The position numbers and the translations under genes were made by a program. Under the pieces are notes generated by a model. That model saw nothing but the letters and a program-made list of their open reading frames with translations. It had not been told where the DNA came from and made no database searches. A DNA stretch of 64,000 bases from Slackia equolifaciens (lineage in GTDB: Bacteria > Actinomycetota > Coriobacteriia > Coriobacteriales > Eggerthellaceae). The DNA is taken from the NCBI RefSeq assembly GCF_003725995.1, contig NZ_QIBX01000017.1, positions 1-64,000 of the forward strand, written 5' to 3'. Positions 44,714 through 53,345 of the stretch are shown in pieces (position 1 is the stretch's first letter; every line of letters starts with the position of its first letter).

Positions 44714-44869
44714 GCGCTTTGCAATGCCCTCCATTTGTGGCGATAAGAGTATCTGCGCCGCCCCCTTGCTCTCGAGGCAACCTTTCAGAGAGCGCTCGGA
44801 CGGGTTCACGAAGTATGAGGCAGCAGGCAATCTCATTGCCAGAAATACGATGGATTGCAGTGCCGCGAA

Positions 44870-45802
44870 CTATATGACCAAGGTTATGCCTCCAGCCGCA
44901 AGGATGGCGGCGGCGTAGAACGCCCCGAGCGCCACATTGACGCTGCAGATTTGCGCCATTGCGCCGATACGCGACTGGGGTGCGAGCGGGTTTGACAGCA
45001 GCGCCTTGATCAGAGGGTACGCTGCCAGGAGCATAAACGGAATCACGATGAGGCCCGGCGTAAAGAACAGGCCGACCAGCACGATTATGGCAATGACCCA
45101 CAGGTAGACGAGCGCATGGTACAGCGTGCGCGCGCGGTCGCGCCCCAGAAGCACCGAGAGCGTCTTGCGACCGACGGGTATATCCTTCTCGACGTCGCAC
45201 GTGTTGTTGGTGAACATGATGAGTCCTACGCCGATAATGGTAGGGATGGCCCACAGGAGGGCACGTAGGTCGAGCATTCCCGAAAGAGCCTGATAGCAGG
45301 CGAGCGGTATGAGTCCGCCCATTACCACTCCGCTCACGAGCTCTCCAATGGGAAGGTAGGAGACGGGGGTTTTGCCTGCGGAGTAGAGCACTACGAATAC
45401 AGCGCCTATTACGCCGATGGCCAAAGGGATCCATCCCGCGACGTAGATGACGTATGCGCCCAGCGCGAATGCCGCGATCAGAAAACCGATAGCAAGGCGA
45501 AGGGCGCTTTTGGGGTTCACGTTGTTGTAGATGAGCGTAGCGTCCGACTCTTCCACGTTATCGTCTGCGGAGTCGGCTCCTTTCACAAAATCATAGTAGT
45601 CGTTGAATGTGTTGACCGCGGCCTGCATAAGCACGCAGATTATGAGCAGAATGCACGCCATGGAGGCGGATGTGGGCGGCGCTATGACGGCGGCGGCGCA
45701 CATCGCGACCAGAGAGGGAAGGATGGCGGCGGGCCAGGTATGGGGCGCCGCAAGTTGAAGCGCCATGCGGGGCGTGAAGCGTTCGTAGGTAGTGTCTTTC
45801 AA
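44870..45802 (-). CDS. menA: 1,4-dihydroxy-2-naphthoate polyprenyltransferase
   Basis: A 310-residue UbiA-superfamily membrane enzyme that prenylates dihydroxynaphthoate on the way to menaquinone. The two Asp-rich motifs are present: NDYYDFVKGAD (about 73-83) and NNTCDVEKDIPVGRKTL. Eight or nine hydrophobic helices fill the length. TTG 45802 is proposed because AAGAAGG lies 6 bases upstream; ATG 45766 (MALQLAAPHTW) is the alternative. Menaquinone implies anaerobic respiration beside fermentation. The 156-base gap on its 3' side shows nothing distinctive. Confidence 0.87.
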   Translation of the reverse strand: MKDTTYERFTPRMALQLAAPHTWPAAILPSLVAMCAAAVIAPPTSASMACILLIICVLMQAAVNTFNDYYDFVKGADSADDNVEESDATLIYNNVNPKSALRLAIGFLIAAFALGAYVIYVAGWIPLAIGVIGAVFVVLYSAGKTPVSYLPIGELVSGVVMGGLIPLACYQALSGMLDLRALLWAIPTIIGVGLIMFTNNTCDVEKDIPVGRKTLSVLLGRDRARTLYHALVYLWVIAIIVLVGLFFTPGLIVIPFMLLAAYPLIKALLSNPLAPQSRIGAMAQICSVNVALGAFYAAAILAAGGITLVI

Positions 45803-46204
45803 GGGCGGCCTTCTTCGTAGGATGCGTAATTGCGCACACATGACGCATGCGAGCGCGTTTTTTCGAAAGGCCATTGTAGCGCACCGCGTCAGGTGGCGTG
45901 AGAGGCATGGTGTTCGGTCAAGAATTCTGCGTTTGGGCGGCAAGCGCATTATCGCAGGGGTAAGATTTCTGTCCAACGCAAGCTTTTGCGTTTCAGGATG
46001 ATGCGGGGTCTCGGCTTTCCCGTCATGTCGGATTTGGAATAGCGCTGCACTCCCTATGCCTCCTTTGCGAGGAACTATCAGCTATCCTATGCGTGCTGGG
46101 CCCGGGCGCACGCCGTGTGCGGCTGTCCAACGGGCGAGGCTGTCGTGCTCATACTGGGGTTGAAGGGTTGTCGCTCCTGGGTCGAATGTTTGAAAGGGTC
46201 AACC
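45803..46204. other. Divergent intergenic region menA/fluC
   Basis: No gene is supported in these 402 bases. A perfect 7-bp stem-loop (AACGCAA-GCTT-TTGCGTT, 45975-45992) lies midway. The 120 bases before fluC were inspected for the fluoride riboswitch (crcB motif) and the conserved core was not found. Confidence 0.5.
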
Positions 46205-46606
46205 ATGCTTGTGAATATTCTTGCCGTTGCTCTTGGAGGCGCTCTTGGGGCCGTGGGACGCTATCTCGTAGGAGTGCTGGTTGGAAGCGTGGGCGCAGAG
46301 GCTACGTTTTGGGGCGTCTTTCCGCTCTCTACTTTTATCGCTAACGTTGTCGGATGCTTTGCGATCGGGTTTCTCTCGGTTGCGTTCGACGGCCCGTTTT
46401 TGGGCAAGGATCAGGCCCGGCTGTTTGCCATCACAGGCATAATGGGCGGTTTCACCACGTTCTCAACCTTCAGCCTCGAGACGGTCGCGTTGTTCCAAGA
46501 TGGCGCTTGGGGTATTGCTGCGCTGAATGTGGCGCTAAGTCTGGCCGCGTGTTTGGCTGGTGTGGTGTTGGGCCGCATGGTCGCATCGGCGGTATTCGCG
46601 CGCTAG
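46205..46606 (+). CDS. fluC: Fluoride channel FluC/CrcB
   Basis: A 133-residue four-helix membrane protein of the dual-topology fluoride channel family. The signatures GGALGAVGRYL (about 12-22), NVVGCFAIGF (about 47-56) and GGFTTFSTFSLE (about 81-92) are complete; the latter holds the Phe/Thr residues lining the pore. Only one copy is seen, consistent with a homodimer. ATG 46205 follows GAAAGGG. Confidence 0.93.
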   Translation: MLVNILAVALGGALGAVGRYLVGVLVGSVGAEATFWGVFPLSTFIANVVGCFAIGFLSVAFDGPFLGKDQARLFAITGIMGGFTTFSTFSLETVALFQDGAWGIAALNVALSLAACLAGVVLGRMVASAVFAR

Positions 46607-46704
46607 AAGTCGTTCCTGCATTCGATGCGACGTTAGCGATGCCTCGTAATCAATGATTGCAATCATTGATGCGTTAGCTTTTACCGCTTGTATTTGCGGT
46701 TCTG

Positions 46705-47139
46705 CTGCAACAAACGGCGATTTGCTGCATTGCAACCGTTGCTCCGAAACGAACGCCGATTTGCTGCAGTTTTCGGACACCCCTTCGAGTAGCCCAATCG
46801 GCACGACGCTCTGACATGGGGAAACGACGAGCCCAACGGCAGTGTACTTGGGGCACCCCTCGAAAACTGCAGCAAATCGGCGTTTGTTTGCGAGGGCGAC
46901 CTTTGCGCGGTTGCAGAGCGACGTCTATAATGCAACAAATTGCCGTTTGTTTGCGTGGGCGACTTTTACGCGGTTGCGAAACGACGTTCGCGCGGTTGCG
47001 GGGCGACGTTTGGCGGCAGCAAATCGGCGTTTATTTGTGGAACGACGCTTATACGGCAGCAAACTGGCGTTTGGTTCTGGGTGACTATTTACGCGGCTGC
47101 GAAACGACGTTTGTGCTGCGGCAAATCGCCGTTCGTTGA
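46705..47139. repeat. Array of seven copies of a GCAGCAAATCGGCGTTT repeat, partly inverted
   Basis: Minus-strand copies at 46705-46729 and 46750-46776; plus-strand copies at 46861-46892, 46931-46963, 47015-47040, 47054-47080 and 47117-47139. A second motif, close to ACGCGGTTGCGAAACGACGT, alternates with it (about 46901-46923, 46963-46990, 46990-47011, 47087-47113). Copies 2 and 3 (CCGAAAACTGCAGCAAATCG on opposite strands) form an inverted repeat of about 27 bp around a 84-base centre. An open frame of 107 codons through the array has units in different frames and is not a gene. Confidence 0.88.
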
Positions 47140-48738
47140 TCAGCGTGCGCGGTGATACGCTTCTCGAAGCTCGGTTTTTGTGCGCTCTCCGAGGTCGATT
47201 AGCTCCTGACGGCCTTTGACGCCGCATTTTGCGTAGATGCGACGCATGTGGGTATCGGCTGTGCTCTTTGCCACGAATAGCTCCTGGGCAATGCGCTCAT
47301 TGCTGCGGCCCTTGAGGGCGAGCGTGAGCACTTCGGCTTCGCGCGCCGAAAGCCCGAAGCGCTCGACGAGCTGTGCGCAGGCGCGCTCTTGTTCGTCCGA
47401 CGTGTCAACGATTTCAGAGAGCGCCCTGAAATCTCGCTCGGTGAACAGAAACAGGTAGGCGAACAGGATCGCAAGCCCTGCGCATGCCATGATGCCGTAC
47501 GAGAATGATGTGTCGGGCATGATGGTGTCGTAGAGGTTGGCTGCAGCTATGCCGAAGGCCTCTCCGATATAGAGAGCGAACAGTCCTCCTGCGAACGTGA
47601 TTGCAGGAGGCGTCTGAGAGAAGCGGGCCATGACCAGGAAAAACGACATGAACGACGCTACCAGGCCGAGGTATCCTGCCAACACGATGGCTTCGCCGGG
47701 AACGCCGCTGTTCTGCAACAGAGGAGAAAACAGAAAGCCTGACATGATAACGAGCATGGCGATACGGTACATGCTGCCGAGCGATTCTCCCTCGGTGGGC
47801 TTCTCAACGAAGAGCGACTGCAGCACGGCGATGCAAAACAGGGCAAGGATAAGCAGCGTTGCGGGGAAGTCGGGCGTGGAGAGCATGCCGGGATCGCTTC
47901 GGTAGCTTTCCATAAAGCCGGCCGCAATGCCGAACGTGGCGGCGCCGGCGATCATGCGCGTGCTCATCGCGCCGACCCCGGCCGCCTTGAATGCGGAGGA
48001 AAGAGACGGCTTGGCCGCCTTGCGGTCGTCGCGTAGCGGGGTCGGCGACGGGTCGGCATTTGCCTGGGCGGGGGCCTGGGCATGGGCCTGGTGCGCATCG
48101 GCGTCGCTGAAAGCGGGTTTGCCTGAAGCACGCAAACGCATGTGCCCCTGAGCGGGCGTATGACTCGCTTGACCGTCGGCATGAGCCTTCCTGTGCTCCA
48201 TAAGGCACGCAGTTGCGACTCCCGCGCTCGCTAGCGCGCACAGGGCGGGAATGGCCAGCGCCACCGCCGACGGCAGAAATGCGCAGGCGAAACATATGGC
48301 GGCAGCAAAGCCCGTGGCCGCGAACACCTCGCAGGCGATGGCTCGCGGGGAGCCTGCCCCCAAAACGGTCGCCCAGGCGAGATAGAGCAGTGCGAGCGAG
48401 CACCCTACAAGCAATCCCTCAATGACCAGGGCGAATAGCTGTATATCATGAGGAATCTGCGGTGCAAGCGATCCCAGCGCCAGAAGGATTGCTGAGGTGA
48501 CGATTGCGGGGACGGCCCCATTCGACCCCAGCAGGCGAACGATTGCCGTTCGTCCTAGCGCGAGGGTGAGGCACATGAACGCGAGCACGAAGAATAGATC
48601 GATGCGCTCGAACAGCGCGCCGCCGAGCTCGAGGCCGCGGTTCGATCCCATATAGAACAGGGAGAATATGCATCCTTGATGGCAGGCGAACCCCAGAATT
48701 CTCATCCAGGAGGGGCCGCTGTGTTGCGCTTCGCTCAC
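47140..48738 (-). CDS. Membrane-embedded LuxR-family transcriptional regulator
   Basis: A 532-residue protein: about twelve hydrophobic segments (residues 10-430), interrupted by a Ala/His/Gln-rich cytoplasmic loop near 190-240, followed by a LuxR-type helix-turn-helix (GLSAREAEVLTLALKGRSNE and KSTADTHMRRIYAKCG, last 80 residues). This one-piece sensor-regulator layout is especially common in Eggerthellaceae, where such proteins control nearby catabolic genes. GTG 48738 is chosen because AAAGGAAG lies 5 bases upstream. Candidate targets are tatA, fluC or the NCS2 permease; no ligand can be inferred. Confidence 0.88.
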   Translation of the reverse strand: MSEAQHSGPSWMRILGFACHQGCIFSLFYMGSNRGLELGGALFERIDLFFVLAFMCLTLALGRTAIVRLLGSNGAVPAIVTSAILLALGSLAPQIPHDIQLFALVIEGLLVGCSLALLYLAWATVLGAGSPRAIACEVFAATGFAAAICFACAFLPSAVALAIPALCALASAGVATACLMEHRKAHADGQASHTPAQGHMRLRASGKPAFSDADAHQAHAQAPAQANADPSPTPLRDDRKAAKPSLSSAFKAAGVGAMSTRMIAGAATFGIAAGFMESYRSDPGMLSTPDFPATLLILALFCIAVLQSLFVEKPTEGESLGSMYRIAMLVIMSGFLFSPLLQNSGVPGEAIVLAGYLGLVASFMSFFLVMARFSQTPPAITFAGGLFALYIGEAFGIAAANLYDTIMPDTSFSYGIMACAGLAILFAYLFLFTERDFRALSEIVDTSDEQERACAQLVERFGLSAREAEVLTLALKGRSNERIAQELFVAKSTADTHMRRIYAKCGVKGRQELIDLGERTKTELREAYHRAR

Positions 48739-48802
48739 GTTGCTTCCTTTCTTCTTGATGAATGATAGCAAACGCTAAGCGACGCTTTGCGAGATTGACG
48801 TG

Positions 48803-48848
48803 AAAAGCGAAACGCCCCGGCTTGCACGTGGCAGGCCGGGGCGTTTCG
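48803..48848 (-). terminator. Intrinsic terminator of tatA
   Basis: A perfect 14-bp inverted repeat (CGAAACGCCCCGGC at 48808-48821 with GCCGGGGCGTTTCG at 48835-48848) with a 13-base loop; on the minus strand it is followed by CTTTTC. It lies between tatA and the LuxR gene, on the same strand as both. Confidence 0.8.
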
Positions 48849-48879
48849 TGGCCGCGGGGCGGGCAGAAGGGAGGGAGGA

Positions 48880-49158
48880 TTAGCCCTGAACCGTTGCGGC
48901 CTCTTCAACGGAAGACTCCGTGGAAGACGTGGTGGATGCGGCGGCGAGCTTCTTCTTGCGCTTAGGAGCGGGCTCGGCCTCTTCCTCTTCGGCTTCAGCC
49001 GCTTTTGAGGAATCGCCGCCAGAGATGCCGTCGCGCAGGTTCTTGATGGTCTTACCCAACGAAGCGCCAAGCTTAGGAAGATGCTTGGGGCCGAAGATGA
49101 GCAGAGCCACGCCAAGGATGATCAGTAGTTCAGGCATGCCGAGTCCGAAGATTTTCAT
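48880..49158 (-). CDS. tatA: Twin-arginine translocase subunit TatA
   Basis: A 92-residue protein with a short N-terminal transmembrane helix (MPELLIILGVALLIFGPKHLP, about 8-28), the FGPKHLPKLG hinge and an amphipathic helix (about 29-45), then an acidic and a Lys-rich tail. This is the TatA/E pore-forming component for export of folded proteins. tatC and tatB are not adjacent. A Tat cargo, the M23 peptidase, is encoded at 11.9 kb. GGAGG lies 6 bases before ATG 49158. Confidence 0.92.
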   Translation of the reverse strand: MKIFGLGMPELLIILGVALLIFGPKHLPKLGASLGKTIKNLRDGISGGDSSKAAEAEEEEAEPAPKRKKKLAAASTTSSTESSVEEAATVQG

Positions 49159-49396
49159 GAGTCGCCTCCGTAATGTATGTCGGAATGGTTCGTGCGACGG
49201 GTGTCGCGTACTGCTGCGTTAGGGTTTGCTCGCCCTTGGCAACGAAGGAAAGAATACGTCCGAGCGTGTCATGCGCCTATCGTGCAGAGTGATGAAATGC
49301 CTGGAAAAGGGCTCATTATGCTGTCATGCAAATTGAGTACTGCATGCACTCGGCCGCAAAAGGCGACGCGTCGGCCTCTATCGAGGCAAACTTATC

Positions 49397-49533
49397 TAGG
49401 GGCACTGCGCCCCCTTGCTCATATATATGATAGGATGCATCGGTCGGCCTTGCGCCGGCTCCTGTTGTGCCGGAAACGGCTTCATGTCCCACGTCTCGCG
49501 GGAGGCACGAAAGTCATGCCTTCGGCGAGACGC
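49397..49533 (+). other. Structured leader region before the NCS2 permease
   Basis: This part of the 403-base gap folds into strong hairpins: GGGGC-ACTGC-GCCCC (about 49398-49412), a GCCGG/CCGGC pair (about 49453-49476), and a two-tier hairpin with outer stem CGTCTCGC/GCGAGACG (about 49493-49500 with 49525-49532) and inner AGGCA/TGCCT. No conserved purine, xanthine or guanidine riboswitch core was recognised. The rest of the gap (49159-49396) shows nothing gene-like. Confidence 0.35.
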
Positions 49534-49561
49534 GCGGACCTCGATTCGAAAGGGGGACGAA

Positions 49562-50881
49562 GTGGATTCGTTCTTCAAAATCTCGGCCCGCAATAGCACT
49601 GTGGGCAACGAGGTGATCGGCGGCCTGACCACGTTTTTGGCTATGGCCTATATCATCGCGGTCAATCCGTCGCTTTTGCAAACGGCGGGTATTCCGTTCG
49701 ATGCGGCGCTTACCGCGACGTGCGTGGGTGCTGCGGTCATGACCATCGCCATGGGCCTCGTCGCGAACCGCCCCATAGCGCTTGCCTCGGGAATGGGCAT
49801 CAACGCCATCGTGGCGTACACGCTCTGCCTGGGAGAAACGGCGGTCGACTGGCGCGTTGCCATGGCGATCATCTTCCTCGAGGGCATCGTCATCCTGATC
49901 TTGGTGCTGTGCGGCCTGCGCAAGGCGGTCATGGATGCTATTCCTGCCAGCCTGCGCCATGCGATCGGCATCGGCATCGGCCTGTTTATTGCCTTTATCG
50001 GCCTGAAGGGCGGCGGGATCATCGTATCCGATGAATCCACCATGCTCGCGCTGGGCGATCTTACTTCGCCCACGGCGATCGTGTCGCTCATCGCCATTCT
50101 GGTGGCCGTGGCGCTGCAGGTGATGAACGTGAAAGGCGCGCTGCTCATCTCTATCGTGGCGGCCACGATTGCGGGCATTCCGCTGGGCGTCACTGCTCTT
50201 CCAAGCGAATGGAGCTTCGGTCTCGACTTCAGCACGTTCGCGGCTCCGTTCCAGACGGTTCCCGGCACCGACACCATGGCGCTCGTGCAGGTGTTCTTGC
50301 AGCCCGCTCTGCTGCTGTTCGTGTTCTCGCTGCTGATGAGCGACTTCTTCGATACCATGGGTACCGTGGTGGCCGTGGGCGAGCAGGCGAATTTCGTTGA
50401 CAAAGACGGCAACGTCGAAGACATCCAGCCCATTCTGACGGTCGACTCCGTGGCGGCCGCCGCAGGCGGTTTCTTCGGCGCCAGCTCTATTACCAGCTTC
50501 GTGGAATCTACGTCGGGTGCTGCGGCTGGCGCACGCACCGGCCTTTCCTGCGTGGTCGTGGGCGTGCTGTTTTTCGTGTTCGCGTTCTTTTCGCCGGTCA
50601 TCGCCATGGTGACGAGCGCTGCCACCTGCGGCGCGCTGGTCGTTGTGGGCTACCTGATGCTTTCTGACGTGGTGAATGTCGATTGGTCTAAGATTGAGTT
50701 CGCGTTTCCTGCGTTCATCACTATCCTGGGCATTCCGATGACCTACTCCATCACCAACGGCATCGGCTTCGGGTTCATCTCTTACTGCGTGATCAAGATC
50801 GTGCAGGGCAAGCCGGGCGAGGTCAAGCCCCTCATGTGGGTGGCCGCGCTCGCATTCCTCGTGATGTTCATCGTAGGATAG
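49562..50881 (+). CDS. NCS2-family purine permease (AzgA/PbuG type)
   Basis: A 439-residue transporter with 13-14 hydrophobic segments. The N-terminal block NEVIGGLTTFLAMAYIIAVNP (about 20-40), the ASGMGINAIVAY motif and the late SSITSFVESTSGAAAGARTGL (about 307-327) are characteristic of guanine/hypoxanthine or adenine:proton symporters. GTG 49562 is chosen because AAAGGGGGAC lies just upstream, and the N-terminus then fits the family. Exact base specificity is unknown. Confidence 0.88.
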   Translation: MDSFFKISARNSTVGNEVIGGLTTFLAMAYIIAVNPSLLQTAGIPFDAALTATCVGAAVMTIAMGLVANRPIALASGMGINAIVAYTLCLGETAVDWRVAMAIIFLEGIVILILVLCGLRKAVMDAIPASLRHAIGIGIGLFIAFIGLKGGGIIVSDESTMLALGDLTSPTAIVSLIAILVAVALQVMNVKGALLISIVAATIAGIPLGVTALPSEWSFGLDFSTFAAPFQTVPGTDTMALVQVFLQPALLLFVFSLLMSDFFDTMGTVVAVGEQANFVDKDGNVEDIQPILTVDSVAAAAGGFFGASSITSFVESTSGAAAGARTGLSCVVVGVLFFVFAFFSPVIAMVTSAATCGALVVVGYLMLSDVVNVDWSKIEFAFPAFITILGIPMTYSITNGIGFGFISYCVIKIVQGKPGEVKPLMWVAALAFLVMFIVG

Positions 50882-50925
50882 CGTCTCGTGCGCTTGAGGC
50901 CGGACGTACGGTAGGCTGCATGCAG

Positions 50926-50998
50926 GAGCCTCCTTCGCCAACCGCCCTCAACCCCATGTTCGGGGAGCAGGGTGCGGTTCGCGTCGGAGGCTCTTTTG
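50926..50998 (+). terminator. Large nested hairpin terminator after the permease gene
   Basis: Outer stem GAGCCTCC (50926-50933) with GGAGGCTC (50986-50993), inner AACCGC/GCGGTT and apical CCCC/GGGG, followed by TTTTG. It sits between the permease and the convergent carbonic anhydrase gene. Confidence 0.65.
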
Positions 50999-51065
50999 CT
51001 GCGTGGTTCAAGGGCGAAGGCGCGGACGGACGTTCTGGCTGCCCTCGCGACGGTCCCCGGACGGC

Positions 51066-51611
51066 CTAGCACACGCGGTTGAGCTCGCCCGTCTCGGAGT
51101 CCATGATGTAGCCGCCGATGCGCACATGCGGCGGCATGACGGGGTGGTGCGCGATGGTATCCACGCTTTTGCGCACAGCCTCTTCGGTGTCGCCGAAGCC
51201 GGCCAGCCAGCGGTCGAAATCGACGCCGCAGTGACGGGCGAAATCAATGCGCGCCTCCGACACGCCTAGGCGCTTCATGTGCTCCACCATCTCTGCGCCG
51301 TTCATGTGCTGCGCTCCGCAGTTGGTGTGGGCCACTACCATGACATCTTCCACGCCCAGCTCGCACACCGCGATGATGATTGAGCGCATGACGCTGCCGA
51401 AGGGGCTCGCCACTTCGGCTCCTGCCACTTTGATGATCTTCGCATCGCCGTTTTTGAGTCCGAGCGACGCTATGAGCAGCTCGGAGAGGCGCGTGTCCAT
51501 GCACGACACGATGGCGAGCTTCTTGTCGGGGAACTTGTCGGTGCGGTAGCGCTCGTATTCGCCGCGTTCGACGAACGAACGGTTGTACGCAAGAATGTCG
51601 TCTTGGATCAT
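51066..51611 (-). CDS. Beta-class carbonic anhydrase
   Basis: A 181-residue zinc enzyme interconverting CO2 and bicarbonate. The zinc ligands are visible: Cys37 with the Asp39-Arg41 dyad in SCMDTR, and His95 plus Cys98 in HTNCG. It belongs to the short single-domain type found in Gram-positive and archaeal genomes. AAGGGGG precedes ATG 51611. CO2/bicarbonate supply is relevant to carboxylation steps, such as IOR running in reverse. Confidence 0.92.
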   Translation of the reverse strand: MIQDDILAYNRSFVERGEYERYRTDKFPDKKLAIVSCMDTRLSELLIASLGLKNGDAKIIKVAGAEVASPFGSVMRSIIIAVCELGVEDVMVVAHTNCGAQHMNGAEMVEHMKRLGVSEARIDFARHCGVDFDRWLAGFGDTEEAVRKSVDTIAHHPVMPPHVRIGGYIMDSETGELNRVC

Positions 51612-51707
51612 GATGCCCCCTTATCTCATGGCGGTCTTAGGTGCGGCTATTGCTCAACCGGAGCATGATAGCGCAAAGAAGCGACCCCGTCTCAAGGCGG
51701 GGCCGCG

Positions 51708-51796
51708 TTATGCGTGGGCGAAAGTCAGGCTGTTTCATTATGCGTGGGCGAGACCAGGCTGTTTCGTTGTGCGAAGGCGAGAGTCGGGCCGTTTCG
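51708..51796 (+). repeat. Three tandem ~30-bp repeats
   Basis: Units at 51708-51737, 51738-51766 and 51767-51796, each close to TTATGCGTGGGCGAGA followed by GTCAGGCTGTTTCG. They follow a CCCCG/CGGGG hairpin (about 51685-51702), and the start of a fourth unit is visible. The word TGCGTGGGCGA also occurs in the array near 46951. No gene is seen in the 51612-51906 gap. Confidence 0.8.
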
Positions 51797-51906
51797 TTAT
51801 GCCATTGTGTGCAATGGGGATGTCTGTTCGGCGCTGGTATCCATAAAAGCCCTGATTAATAAAGTCCTCAAGGAGTGCACTGCGAATGCCTGGGCGGCGT
51901 GGATAT

Positions 51907-52977
51907 CTAGTCGTCGAATGCGTTCACGATCAGCGCGACGACACCGCACAGCAGGCCGCCTATGGGCCAGGCGATCCAGAACCACATGGCGCTCGTTCCT
52001 TCGGGGTTGAACTCGCCCCAATCCCAGGTGCCTGCTTGCCCCATGGGCATGAACAGCAACGCGAGTGCGACGATGGTGGCCATGAGCATGATGGCGCCGC
52101 AGAGCGCTCCCACCTTGTTGGACTTGGCTTTGCGGCTTATCAGGGTGTCTTTGATTCGCTGGTCAAGCTGGGCGTTCACGATGTCTTCCATCTCCAGCTC
52201 ATCGGCGGCGTCCTTGTTGTATTCGGCGATGTTGGTGCGCCCTAGCATCATGCAGAAATGAACGATGAGCCACACGCCCAGTGCGATGAACTCCATGAGC
52301 AGGAGCAAGCCGAGCTTTTCGTGCTCCGTTTCGCCCAAAAGAACGATGAAGGCGATGCCTACGAAAATGGCGCAGATGCCCAGCAAGATTCCGCGTGAGA
52401 AATCGCTGCGTGCCTTGCGCTTCTGCTCCTCGGTGTAGAAGTCTTCGATGTAGGGATGCGCTTTTACGAATGCGGAATGCTCCATGCCCGCAGGTATGAG
52501 GAACGCGAGCCCTAGGGCAATGCCGATGAACACGCAGATGACCATAAGCGCGCCGGCGTCGCTGCCGGCGAAGACGGTCCATTGGCCTTCCAGGAACAGC
52601 CCGATGCCGATGAAGATGAGAATGAGCGCGATGCCGCTGGGTACGCGGTAGGCGAGCTTGCGCTGGTGCTCGTCGTAGCCGCAGATATCCTGCGGCGGGC
52701 CCGGCGGAACGGGGATGGCTGCATGGCGGGCGGCGTCTCTAGGCCCGTCGGGGGAGTCGGGCTGCGAAGCGCGGCTTGTGAGGTCGCCCTGCACCAGGTC
52801 GTCGAGCGTGCAGTCGAAGAGCTGGCACATCTTGAGGAGCTTGTCCATCTCGGGGTAGGAGCGCTCGGCCTCCCACTTTGTTACGGACTGGCGGGATACG
52901 CCCAGAAGCATGGCAAGCTGCTCTTGCGTCATATTGCGCTCGGCGCGCAGGTGCTGCAGGTTGTTGCGGAAGCTCAC
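51907..52977 (-). CDS. XRE-family regulator with C-terminal membrane domain
   Basis: A 356-residue protein. Residues 1-66 are a Cro/C1-type helix-turn-helix (RAERNMTQEQLAMLLGVSRQ near 10-29, SVTKWEAERSYPEMDKL). A short Pro-rich linker follows, then about seven hydrophobic segments between 115 and 356. Such membrane-tethered XRE regulators are common in Coriobacteriia and Firmicutes. GTG 52977 follows AAAGGACCAGCC. Its target and signal are unknown. Confidence 0.85.
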   Translation of the reverse strand: MSFRNNLQHLRAERNMTQEQLAMLLGVSRQSVTKWEAERSYPEMDKLLKMCQLFDCTLDDLVQGDLTSRASQPDSPDGPRDAARHAAIPVPPGPPQDICGYDEHQRKLAYRVPSGIALILIFIGIGLFLEGQWTVFAGSDAGALMVICVFIGIALGLAFLIPAGMEHSAFVKAHPYIEDFYTEEQKRKARSDFSRGILLGICAIFVGIAFIVLLGETEHEKLGLLLLMEFIALGVWLIVHFCMMLGRTNIAEYNKDAADELEMEDIVNAQLDQRIKDTLISRKAKSNKVGALCGAIMLMATIVALALLFMPMGQAGTWDWGEFNPEGTSAMWFWIAWPIGGLLCGVVALIVNAFDD

Positions 52978-53345
52978 GGCTGGTCCTTTCGTGCTGCCTT
53001 ATCGATGGCGTGCAAAGATCGACAAGGGTCGGATGTCATTGTACGGGAAAACGGTTTGGCGAATCGCAACGTTTGATTGGCTTCGGCATCGCTTGCCTCG
53101 GTCGTTTTCCCTGCCGGCAGCTTGAATTATGCGGTAGCTCCGGAGGCCAATCCACCAACTTGAGGCTTCAATATCGGCAACTTTGAGGCGCCTTGCGGTT
53201 GCAAAGGCCAGGTCAGAAGGCTGTTGGAATCGAGGGGCGGGCATTTTTGCGATATGGCGGAAATATCGTGCGCGGTGTTCGTTTCAGGTTCGCGACGAGT
53301 CTGGTACCATGGCCTCGCGTTGCGCTCCGCCATGAAAGGACCTTG
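52978..53345. other. Divergent intergenic region
   Basis: These 368 bases between the XRE regulator and the lipoprotein gene have no supported gene. They hold the promoters of both in principle, but no convincing -35/-10 pair was picked. GCGATAT and ATATCG words flank 53250-53275. Confidence 0.45.

Noticed and set aside
46085-46204. Fluoride riboswitch upstream of fluC
   Set aside because: The conserved GGxGATGG and GCTGATG cores of the crcB motif were not found.
46816-47139. 107-codon open frame with repetitive QQIGV-type peptide
   Set aside because: It is a reading of the repeat array; equivalent units fall in different frames and there is no ribosome site, so it is not a repeat protein.
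46705-47139. CRISPR array
   Set aside because: Repeats are imperfect, occur in both orientations and have irregular spacing, and no cas genes are in the window.
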